DNA from: Paraburkholderia bryophila
GTDB taxonomy: Bacteria > Pseudomonadota > Gammaproteobacteria > Burkholderiales > Burkholderiaceae
Assembly (NCBI RefSeq): GCF_003269035.1
Contig: NZ_QLTK01000004.1
Span: 310,001-374,000 of the forward strand
DNA length: 64,000 bases
Direction: 5' to 3'
The notes below the pieces were generated by a model that saw only the letters and a list, made by a program, of their open reading frames with translations, was not told the origin of the DNA and made no database searches. Made by a program: the position numbers and the translations under genes. Positions 57,792 through 64,000 of this stretch are shown piece after piece. Each line of letters opens with the position of its first letter. Positions within the stretch are counted from its first letter, which is position 1.

Positions 57792-58853
57792 TCACGCGTC
57801 GCGATTCGCAACGCCGGCCGATTCGAAGCTGGCCATCTCGTTGACGAACGCGCTCGCCGCACGCAGCAGCGGCACCGCGAGCGCCGCGCCGGTCCCTTCG
57901 CCGAGACGCAGATCGAGCGACAGCAACGGCAGTCCGCCGAAATGATCGAGCATGCGGCGGTGCCCCGCCTCGTTCGATGCATGCGCGAACACGCAGTATT
58001 CGCGCACGTTCGGCGCGAGCGCATCGGCGATCAGCAGGGCCGACGTCGCGATGAAGCCGTCCACCAGAATCGTCATGCGCGCCTCGGCGGCGGCGAGATA
58101 CGCGCCGGCCATCATCGCGATTTCAAAGCCGCCGAAAGTGGCGAGCACTGTCAGCGGATCGCCGGACACCTCGTGATGCGCGAGCGCCGACGCCAGCACG
58201 TTGCGCTTTTTGGCGAGGCCGGCATTGTCGAGACCGGTGCCGCGCCCAACGCATTCGTCGATCGGTACGCCGCACAGGCGGTTCATCAGACACGCGGCCG
58301 ACGAGGTATTCGCGATCCCCATCTCGCCGAAGCCGATCACGTTGGTGCCGAGCGCCGCGTGATGCCGCACGCGCGCGGCGCCCGCCTGCATCGCGGCGAG
58401 TGCCTGCTGCGGCGTCATCGCCGCTTCGCGCGCGAAGTTGCGCGTGCCGCCGGCGATGGGAATATCGACGAGTCCTTGCGTCGACGGCAACGGCGTCGCG
58501 ATGCCCGCGTTGACCACTTCGAGTTCGATGCCCGCGACGCGGCTCAACGCATTGATCGCCGCGCCGCCGGCCAGAAAATTCGCGACCATCTGCGCGGTCA
58601 CCGCTTGCGGATACGGGCTCACGCCTTCGTCGGCAATGCCGTGATCGCCGGCGAACACGATCATGGCCGGACGCTGCACCGTGGGATGCGTGGTGCGCTG
58701 GATCAGCCCCATCTGTCGCGCGAGCGTTTCGAGTCGCCCAAGACTGCCCGGCGGTTTGGTCTTGTTATCGATGACGTGTTGCAGCTCGGCCCGCAGCGAT
58801 TGATCGAGCGGTGCGACTTCGGGCAAACCGGCCTGGCGGGACAAAGAAGTCAT
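57792..58853 (-). CDS. cobT: Nicotinate-nucleotide--dimethylbenzimidazole phosphoribosyltransferase
   Basis: 353 residues. KTKPPGSLGRLE (about 33-44) is the family signature; FAGDHGIADEGVSPYP (about 69-84), GFGEMGIANTSSA (about 172-184) and the C-terminal GEGTGAALAVPLL (about 318-330) complete the fold. It makes alpha-ribazole phosphate from nicotinate mononucleotide and dimethylbenzimidazole, the lower ligand. Located between btuD and cobS in one operon. Confidence 0.96.
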   Translation of the reverse strand: MTSLSRQAGLPEVAPLDQSLRAELQHVIDNKTKPPGSLGRLETLARQMGLIQRTTHPTVQRPAMIVFAGDHGIADEGVSPYPQAVTAQMVANFLAGGAAINALSRVAGIELEVVNAGIATPLPSTQGLVDIPIAGGTRNFAREAAMTPQQALAAMQAGAARVRHHAALGTNVIGFGEMGIANTSSAACLMNRLCGVPIDECVGRGTGLDNAGLAKKRNVLASALAHHEVSGDPLTVLATFGGFEIAMMAGAYLAAAEARMTILVDGFIATSALLIADALAPNVREYCVFAHASNEAGHRRMLDHFGGLPLLSLDLRLGEGTGAALAVPLLRAASAFVNEMASFESAGVANRDA

Positions 58854-58892
58854 AGGTCTATCTGAAAGAGAATGTTTGTTTGGGTAAAACGC

Positions 58893-59732
58893 TCAGCTTG
58901 CCGGTCTATCATGAACCGCAAGCGATTCGTGACGTGCGCGCGGCGCCGGAATCAGCGCCTCGTGCTCGCCGTCGCGAATCAGAATCAGGGGATAACCAAA
59001 CGCGCGGCTCGTCAGCGTGGGCGTCAGCACGTCGTGCGCGGGGCCGGCATACGCGCCGCCCTCGCCGTCGAGCAATAACGCATGCGTGGCGAAGCGGCGC
59101 GCCAGGTTCAGGTCGTGGCACGAAAACAGCACGGTACGGCGCGGCTCTCGGGTCCACGCGGCCAGCGCTTCCAGACAGTCGATCTGATGATGCAGGTCGA
59201 GATGCGATAACGGTTCGTCGAGCAGCAGCAAGGGCGCGTTCTGACACAACACCGCCGCCAGCGCCACGCGTTGGCGCTCGCCGCCCGACAGCGACAGCAC
59301 GTCGCGCGCGGCGAATGCGGTGAGACCCAACAGGTCGAGCGCCGCGTGCGCCGCGTCGCGATCCGCCTCGCCTTCCCACCCCCAGCCGTTCAGATGCGGG
59401 AAGCGGTTCAGCATCACGATGTCGAGCACGCTCGCGCTGAATGCGTCGGCGGCGCTTTGCGGCATCAGCGCGCGGCGCTGGGCAAGCGGCAACGGCGGCC
59501 AGTCGGCGAGCCGCACGTTGTCGAGCTCGACATGTCCCGCCGACGGTTGCAGCAAACCCGCGAGCGCGGACAGCAGCGTCGTTTTGCCCGCGCCGTTCGG
59601 CCCGGCGACGCACCAGATCTCGCCCGCGTAGAACGTGTGCGTGAAGGCGTCGAGCAAGGTGCGCGCGCCGGCGCGCAAGGTCAGACGCTGCGCGCTGAGC
59701 GAAGCTCGAGCGGGGTCGTGGGATGGCGTCAT
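58893..59732 (-). CDS. btuD: Cobalamin ABC transporter ATP-binding protein
   Basis: 279 residues from the ATG at 59732, overlapping the btuC stop (ATGA). Walker A AGPNGAGKTT (about 43-52), signature LSLSGGERQR (about 148-157), Walker B LLLLDEPLSHLD (about 168-179), switch His in SCHDLN. It powers BtuC import of B12 or cobinamide and belongs to the FecE/BtuD group. Confidence 0.94.
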   Translation of the reverse strand: MTPSHDPARASLSAQRLTLRAGARTLLDAFTHTFYAGEIWCVAGPNGAGKTTLLSALAGLLQPSAGHVELDNVRLADWPPLPLAQRRALMPQSAADAFSASVLDIVMLNRFPHLNGWGWEGEADRDAAHAALDLLGLTAFAARDVLSLSGGERQRVALAAVLCQNAPLLLLDEPLSHLDLHHQIDCLEALAAWTREPRRTVLFSCHDLNLARRFATHALLLDGEGGAYAGPAHDVLTPTLTSRAFGYPLILIRDGEHEALIPAPRARHESLAVHDRPAS

Positions 59733-60793
59733 CGGCGTTTGCGCAGCAGCATCCACAGAAACACCGGCACGCCGACGATCGACGTAATCACACCGACCGG
59801 CAACTGCGCCGGCGCGATCACCGTGCGCGCGATCAGATCCGCGCCCATCACCGCGACGCCGCCGCCGAGCGCCGCCGCCGGCAACAGCATGCGCTGGTCG
59901 TTGCCGAACGCGAGCCGCAACATGTGCGGCACGACGAGCCCGACAAAGCCGACGGTGCCTGCCGTGGTCACGGCCGCGGCCGCCGCGAGCGACGCCACCA
60001 GATACACGCGCAAGCGCAGCGGCATGACCGCGACGCCCAATGCTTGCGCGGCCGCGTCGCCGCGCAGCAAGACATTCAGACGGGACGCCGCCGGCACGAT
60101 CGCGACCAGCACGATCACGAGCGCGACGAGTGCGACCCAGGGCATCGCGCCGCCGTTGAGGTCGCCGGTCAGCCAGAACAACATGCCGCGCAAACGGTTG
60201 TCGGGCGCGAGGTTCAGCAACAAGGTAATCAACGCGGCCCAGCCCGAGGCGACCACCGCGCCGGTCAACAGCAAACGTGGCGACGTGTCCTGCGGCTCGC
60301 CACGCCACAACTCGCGGCGCGCGAGTCCGAGCACCAGCAGGATCGACACGAAGGCGCCGGCGAACGCGCTGGCGTCGACCACCCACCATGCGCAGCCGGC
60401 GATCATCGCGACGAGGGCGAAGGTCGCCGCGCCGCCAGACACACCCAGCACATACGGTTCGGCCAACGGATTGCGCAACAGCACCTGCAGCAACGCGCCG
60501 GCCAACGCGAGCAGCGCGCCGCACGCGAAGCCGGCCAACGCGCGCGGCAGACGCAGATTGCGGACGATTTCGCCGGCCAGCGCCGCCGACGAATCGCGCG
60601 CACTTCCCGCCGACCCATGCCAGGGCAGCAACGCCGCGAGCACGCGCATCGGCGCGAGCGACACGCTGCCGAACGCGAGGGACGCCATCAGCACCGCCAG
60701 CGCGATCAGCGCGAGCATGAGCCAGATCGCGGCCGCGCGCTTCGCGTTCATCATGCGCAGCGTGGCGGGCATCGAGCCCGGCTGACGGTTCAT
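59729..60793 (-). CDS. btuC: Cobalamin ABC transporter permease
   Basis: 354 residues from the ATG at 60793, with GGAG 8 bp upstream; internal ATGs about 10-15 codons later are also possible. About ten membrane helices; RLPRALAGFACGALLALAGA and NPLAEPYVLGVSGGA are FecCD/BtuC signatures. First gene of the btuC-btuD-cobT-cobS-phosphatase operon and preceded by a cobalamin-riboswitch-like leader, which fits vitamin B12 transport rather than iron. Confidence 0.93.
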   Translation of the reverse strand: MNRQPGSMPATLRMMNAKRAAAIWLMLALIALAVLMASLAFGSVSLAPMRVLAALLPWHGSAGSARDSSAALAGEIVRNLRLPRALAGFACGALLALAGALLQVLLRNPLAEPYVLGVSGGAATFALVAMIAGCAWWVVDASAFAGAFVSILLVLGLARRELWRGEPQDTSPRLLLTGAVVASGWAALITLLLNLAPDNRLRGMLFWLTGDLNGGAMPWVALVALVIVLVAIVPAASRLNVLLRGDAAAQALGVAVMPLRLRVYLVASLAAAAAVTTAGTVGFVGLVVPHMLRLAFGNDQRMLLPAAALGGGVAVMGADLIARTVIAPAQLPVGVITSIVGVPVFLWMLLRKRR

Positions 60794-60984
60794 TCGCGCG
60801 ACTCCGGCGAGGCCGGTTCGTCGCGGCGAATCTGGACCGGTCGTGACGGACGCAAAGGACGCGAAGGACGCCACGCCGCGCGGCGCTGGATACGAATAAG
60901 CCTTTTCATGGTCCCTGTTCATCGGATTCTAATGAGCGCGGCCGCGCACCCCGTGCGTCGTGACGTTAGAACGCGCGGCCGGAT

Positions 60985-61008
60985 TCATGACGTCATGACG
61001 TCATGACG
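60985..61008. repeat. Triple TCATGACG repeat in the btuC leader
   Basis: Three exact, contiguous copies of the 8-mer TCATGACG (60985-60992, 60993-61000, 61001-61008). Overlapping self-complementary TGACGTCA makes the block foldable. It lies just downstream of the riboswitch-like core on the minus strand. Confidence 0.85.
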
Positions 61009-61034
61009 CCGAAGGCGAGATAGTAACTGTTCGA

Positions 61035-61165
61035 CCTTGCGGAATCGGAATAGCGGGTGCGCCGCTTGCGCGCCGCCTTCCCACGCGCGACGCGCAGTGG
61101 CACACTCGCGGGTTGAACTTTGAACGCACGATCCGGACTGGTGAATCCGCGCGCGATCTGTTCTG
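61035..61165 (-). promoter_or_regulatory. Divergent cobalamin-riboswitch-like leader of btuC
   Basis: Minus strand shows GCCACTG (61101-61095), a CGCG stem, then GGGAAGGC (61082-61075), the conserved J6/3-P3 core of the B12 riboswitch, followed by a GC hairpin and ATTCCGATTCCGC (61051-61039) where the B12 box (AGYCMGGAGACCNGCC type) is expected; this box is poorly kept. The 5' part (GGTGNNANTCC box) is also weak. Position upstream of btuC supports a real, perhaps decayed, riboswitch. The rest of 60794-61320 holds the triple repeat and the zapB-like promoter. Confidence 0.55.
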
Positions 61166-61320
61166 TTAAACGCAGGTTATTGTCCGATGCATGAGTACTT
61201 TTTCATCATAAGGTCGATAAAAGCCGGCACAAAGCGATGTTGTTACGTCTCGAAACGAGACAATTGTCGGAACCTGCGACATTCCGCGCTAAAATGCGAT
61301 GTCTTTAGAGGACGCAGCAG

Positions 61321-61677
61321 ATGCTCACCGAACTCGAATCACTTTCACAAAATATCGGCAAGCTGATCGCGATCAGCCAACGCCACAATGAAGCGCGTCT
61401 CGCGCTCGAAGAGCAGCTCGCCCAATCGCGTGCCGAGGTGGAAGCCACGCGCACCGAACTTGCGCTGCTGCGCGAGGAACGCGACGCGCTGCAAGCGGAA
61501 CGCGACGCCCTGTCCGCGAAAATCGACGACGCTCAGGTGCGCCTGAATGCGATTCTCGAAAAGCTGCCGCGGGCGCGCGCGCACAACGAGCCGGATAACC
61601 AGCTCGATCTGCTCGAACCCGCGCAGCACGAAGTCGAAGCGCAGGCCGACGTGACCCGCCACGGAGAAAATGCATGA
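61321..61677 (+). CDS. ZapB-like coiled-coil protein
   Basis: 118 residues. Residues ~5-85 are an almost unbroken coiled coil (heptads with Leu in LALEEQLAQSRAEVEATRTE and LLREERDALQAERDALSAK); the tail is acidic. The gene overlaps zapA by 4 bp (ATGA), so it probably makes a partner of the Z-ring, as ZapB-like proteins do. Sequence itself is too low in specific motifs for certainty. Confidence 0.75.
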   Translation: MLTELESLSQNIGKLIAISQRHNEARLALEEQLAQSRAEVEATRTELALLREERDALQAERDALSAKIDDAQVRLNAILEKLPRARAHNEPDNQLDLLEPAQHEVEAQADVTRHGENA

Positions 61678-61988
61678 CCACCAAGCAGATCGAAGTATCG
61701 ATTCTCGGCGTGCCGTATCGCCTCGCCTGCTCGCCGGAAACGGAAGGCGCGCTGCTTGAGGCCGTCGCACGTGTCGACGCCGAAATGTCGAAGATCCGCA
61801 ATAACAGCAATGTGCGCGGCACGGATCGTATTGCTGTCATGGCTTGCCTGTCGCTGGCATCGGAACTGCTTAAGCTGCAATCGAGCGTGCGACACGGAGA
61901 AGCATTTCCCGCAGAAGAAATCCGGCGTACAATGCATCAAATGAACGAACAACTGGGTACTGTGATTCAGCAGTACAGCATGCAGTAA
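61674..61988 (+). CDS. zapA: Cell division protein ZapA
   Basis: 104 residues. MTTKQIEVSILGVPYRLACSPE is the conserved beta-strand start of ZapA, followed by a helical coiled-coil part with RIAVMACLSLASELLKL. ZapA tetramers bundle FtsZ filaments at the division ring. As in many proteobacteria, the 6S RNA gene follows directly. Confidence 0.93.
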   Translation: MTTKQIEVSILGVPYRLACSPETEGALLEAVARVDAEMSKIRNNSNVRGTDRIAVMACLSLASELLKLQSSVRHGEAFPAEEIRRTMHQMNEQLGTVIQQYSMQ

Positions 61989-62119
61989 GCACCAGCGGTA
62001 TCGAGCAGTGTCAAGGTTCCAAGCAGTCGGTCCCGAGATCGGCTGAGAATTCAAACGCAGTGATCGAGTTAGACTCACCCAACGTTTGAGTTCCATCGTT
62101 TAAGCTTCATCGGTTTAGC

Positions 62120-62296
62120 TTCCCTGCCTAGTTCGCCAAGGTCATATATTCCTTGAACCAATGCCATGTGCACGGTTGCGGAAATTTGTAGCACGGGTGT
62201 GCGCGTCACTCTGTCTGATGTACCCGAAGTGTTGCTAACTGCGACCAATTCTGAACCCCCGGTTCAGGATGCCGGCCTAGCGGCTAAGGCGGGGAC
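62120..62296 (+). ncRNA. ssrS: 6S RNA
   Basis: About 177 nt. The ends pair: CCCTGCCTAG (62122-62131) with CTAAGGCGGGG (62284-62294), one bulged A. Both arms of the long hairpin are visible, with CCTTGAACC near the 5' side and TGAACCCCCGGTTCAGG near the 3' side, the conserved 6S motif. Position after zapA is the classical one. It binds sigma-70 RNA polymerase as a promoter mimic in stationary phase. 61989-62119 shows nothing else. Confidence 0.88.
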
Positions 62297-62307
62297 CTTA
62301 TTTAGAA

Positions 62308-62338
62308 CGGCATCGGACTTCGGTTCGATGCCGTTTTT
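62308..62338 (+). terminator. Intrinsic terminator downstream of 6S RNA
   Basis: CGGCATCG (62308-62315) pairs with CGATGCCG (62326-62333), followed by TTTTT. It lies 12 nt after the 6S terminal stem. Confidence 0.9.
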
Positions 62339-62393
62339 CTTTGGGTCACGGTTTTTCTCTATGTTGTCAAACCCTTAACGTTCAATTCGATTC

Positions 62394-62855
62394 ATGCGCT
62401 ACTGGCTAATGAAGTCCGAACCGGACGAAGCAAGCATCGATCATCTCGCCCACGCGCCGCACCACACGTTGCCGTGGACCGGCGTGCGCAACTATCAGGC
62501 GCGCAACTTCATGCGCGACATGATGCAGGTCGGCGACGGTGTGCTGTTCTATCACTCGAGTTGTCCCGAGCCGGGCATCGCGGGGCTCGCGGAAGTCTCG
62601 TCGACCGCTTATCCGGACCCCACGCAGTTCGACAAGAAAAGCCCGTACTTCGACCCGAAGTCGTCGCAGGAAACGCCGCGCTGGTTGCTCGTCGACGTCG
62701 TGTTCAAGAAGAAGATCCCGTTGATTCCCCTCGCCGCGTTGCGCGAACACGAGGAGTTGCAGGACATGCGCGTGCTGGCCCGCGGCAACCGTCTGTCGAT
62801 CACGCCGGTGACCGAAGCCGAATGGCGCTTCATCGTCAAACGGCTGACGCAATGA
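62394..62855 (+). CDS. EVE-domain protein
   Basis: 153 residues, entirely one EVE domain: YWLMKSEPDEASIDHL at the start, WTGVRNYQARNFMRDMMQVGD (about 28-48), VLFYHSS, and PRWLLVDVVF later. EVE domains share the PUA-like fold and recognise modified bases in RNA or DNA. In proteobacteria the stand-alone form often lies next to zapA/6S RNA, as here. Substrate unknown. Confidence 0.93.
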   Translation: MRYWLMKSEPDEASIDHLAHAPHHTLPWTGVRNYQARNFMRDMMQVGDGVLFYHSSCPEPGIAGLAEVSSTAYPDPTQFDKKSPYFDPKSSQETPRWLLVDVVFKKKIPLIPLAALREHEELQDMRVLARGNRLSITPVTEAEWRFIVKRLTQ

Positions 62856-63011
62856 TGCGTCATGCGCACGCAGTTGCAAGCAAACGTGAAGGCATTGTCA
62901 AATTGGGGAACCAAGCTCAGGTTACAAGCGCCTAACGGTCGCGCAAACGTTGTGCCACCGCACAGCGCTTGCTCTTATCGTGCATAACCTGTCCAAGCAA
63001 GGAGTCCAACA

Positions 63012-63746
63012 ATGACGAAAAACACCGCACGGGCACTCGCTCTCGCGCTCGTATGCGCTACGCCGGTTGCGCTCGCACTCACGCCGACTCTGGCTCGCGC
63101 ACAGAACGCCGCGCCCTATCAGCCCGCCGGCGTGCTGTCGCTCAATGCCCAGGCCAGCGCGGAAGTCCCGCAAGACGTCGTCGATATCACGCTGTTCTTC
63201 GAGCAGGAAGCGAGCGATCCGTCGGCGCTGACCGCCACGTTAAATCAGCGCGCCGATTCGGCGCTGCAAAAAGCCAAGGGCGTGAGCGGCGTGACGGCCC
63301 GCACGGGTTCGTTCTCGATCTATCCGTCCACCGATCGCGACGGCCGCATTTCCGCATGGCGCGGCCGCACGGAGATCGTGCTCGAGTCGCACGACTTCGC
63401 TGCCGCATCGAAGCTCGCAGGTCAAATGGCATCGATCATGCAGGTCGGCAACGTGCAGTTCTCGTTGTCGCCGGAAGCCCAGCGCACCGCCGAGCAGAAG
63501 CTCACCGGCGAAGCGATCAAGTCGTTCCGCCAGCAAGCGGCTTCGTCCGCGCAGGCATTCGGCTATAGCGGCTATGCGATTCGCGAAGTCAACGTCGGTC
63601 AGAACGGTGGCGTGATGCCGCGTCCCATGATGATGATGAGCGCGCGTGCCATGAGCTCGGACGCGAAGATGTCGGCGCCGGTGCCGATCGAAGGCGGTAC
63701 GTCGACGGTGACGGTCAACGTATCGGGTTCGGTGCAGATGAAGTAA
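63012..63746 (+). CDS. Periplasmic SIMPL-domain (DUF541) protein
   Basis: 244 residues; AAGGAG 8 bp before the ATG. A signal peptide ends ARAQNA (about residue 31). The mature part starts GVLSLNAQASAEVPQDVVDI, the beginning of a SIMPL/DUF541 domain (about 42-240), and ends with VTVNVSGSVQMK. Related proteins (YggE/BP26) form ring-shaped periplasmic oligomers linked to oxidative stress. Function here unproven. Confidence 0.9.
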   Translation: MTKNTARALALALVCATPVALALTPTLARAQNAAPYQPAGVLSLNAQASAEVPQDVVDITLFFEQEASDPSALTATLNQRADSALQKAKGVSGVTARTGSFSIYPSTDRDGRISAWRGRTEIVLESHDFAAASKLAGQMASIMQVGNVQFSLSPEAQRTAEQKLTGEAIKSFRQQAASSAQAFGYSGYAIREVNVGQNGGVMPRPMMMMSARAMSSDAKMSAPVPIEGGTSTVTVNVSGSVQMK

Positions 63747-63798
63747 TGCATATGGGTTCGGGCGCTGCTTCGTGCTTGTCCGAACCGCTAACGGATGC

Positions 63799-63829
63799 AA
63801 AAAAAGCCACGGCATGCCGTGGCTTTTTT
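63799..63829. terminator. Bidirectional terminator after the SIMPL gene
   Basis: GCCACGGCA/TGCCGTGGC (63806-63823) forms a perfect stem flanked by seven A and six T, so it can end transcripts from both sides, including the minus-strand gene at the window edge. Confidence 0.92.
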
Positions 63830-63902
63830 CGTTGAGCGCCCATCATCGATCTATCGTTTGATGACGCTCGATACCGCTGGCTACGATAACCCGTAGCCGC
63901 AA

Positions 63903-64000
63903 TCAGTTCGCGCTGACCGCCTGCGCCGGTTCCCGACGCGCACGTCGATAAGACCACACCAGCACGCCGACGCCGACGAGGATCATCGGCAGCGACAGCC
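63903..64000 (-). CDS. C-terminal end of a membrane protein gene (cut by window edge)
   Basis: The minus strand enters the window in frame and stops at 63903. The visible ~32 residues are a hydrophobic helix LSLPMILVGVGVLVWSY followed by RRARREPAQAV, a positively charged cytoplasmic tail. This resembles the last helix of an EamA/DMT-type transporter, but the piece is too short to name a family. Confidence 0.5.
   Translation of the reverse strand, partial: LSLPMILVGVGVLVWSYRRARREPAQAVSAN

Noticed and set aside
57749..58024. 92-codon upstream extension of cobS
   Set aside because: It runs through cobT in another frame and is Arg/Cys-rich; the family starts at the ATG at 57748.
59733..60524. 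264-codon upstream extension of btuD
   Set aside because: It overlaps btuC in another frame; the ATG at 59732 with ATGA overlap is the natural start.
61120..61165. Cobalamin riboswitch on the plus strand in front of the zapB-like gene
   Set aside because: A GGTGAATCC occurs there, but the core motifs GCCACTG and GGGAAGGC are on the minus strand and point to btuC.

Overview
The window looks like a chromosomal segment of a Burkholderia-group betaproteobacterium, most likely Paraburkholderia. Evidence: high GC throughout, a glucokinase fused to a HexR/RpiR regulator, the lolA-ftsK-trxB order, a DUF3460-scpA-panC-panD block, a zapB-like/zapA/6S RNA block and a full cob/btu cluster. This is inferred from gene content and order; no database was searched.

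Layout. 0-2.6 kb: a cut-off agmatinase-family gene divergent from a LysR regulator, then a Fic gene with a C-terminal winged helix and an elaborate repeat operator. 2.7-9 kb: lolA, ftsK, trxB, an Smr-domain gene and a TRIC-like membrane protein. 9-14.3 kb: flagellar genes fliD, fliC (with a sigma-28 promoter) and a lone flgE, followed by an 80-codon remnant of a second fliD that keeps a copy of the fliD upstream region. 14.6-16.4 kb: a glutathione S-transferase and a LysR regulator. 16.5-25.6 kb: a glucose-uptake and Entner-Doudoroff entry module: ABC transporter gtsABCD on the minus strand and zwf-pgl-glk/hexR on the plus strand, with a HexR-type palindrome lying on the zwf promoter.

25.6-27.7 kb is an accessory island: two 277-bp inverted arms, a tandem array of ~137-bp units, a C4-antisense-RNA-like sequence and a 150-residue orphan protein. 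Base composition in the two flanks is skewed in mirror image around it. 27.7-38.1 kb: bestrophin-like channel, LprI-like protein, PLP basic amino-acid decarboxylase, dcd, a SodC-like lipoprotein that has lost most metal ligands, apbC/mrp, an OmpA-type lipoprotein and metG. 38.3-44.6 kb: tamB and tamA. 45.1-49.0 kb: DUF3460, scpA, panC, panD, a ParA-type ATPase and a PaaI thioesterase. 49.1-50.3 kb: a 'mobile mystery' A/B pair (HTH plus Fic-like protein) with a repeat operator whose geometry closely copies that of the first Fic locus. 50.5-61.2 kb: DoxX, then cobalamin assembly and uptake: cobQ; cobP-cbiB-cobD-type decarboxylase-btuF; and on the opposite strand btuC-btuD-cobT-cobS-ribazole phosphatase behind a divergent cobalamin-riboswitch-like leader. 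61.3-64 kb: zapB-like, zapA, 6S RNA, an EVE-domain gene, a SIMPL-domain gene and the tail of a membrane protein gene.

The signals most worth a second look are the matching triple-site operator modules at two unrelated Fic loci, the inverted-repeat island with its mirror-symmetric skew and C4-like RNA, the decayed fliD duplicate, and the ligand-depleted SodC-like protein.
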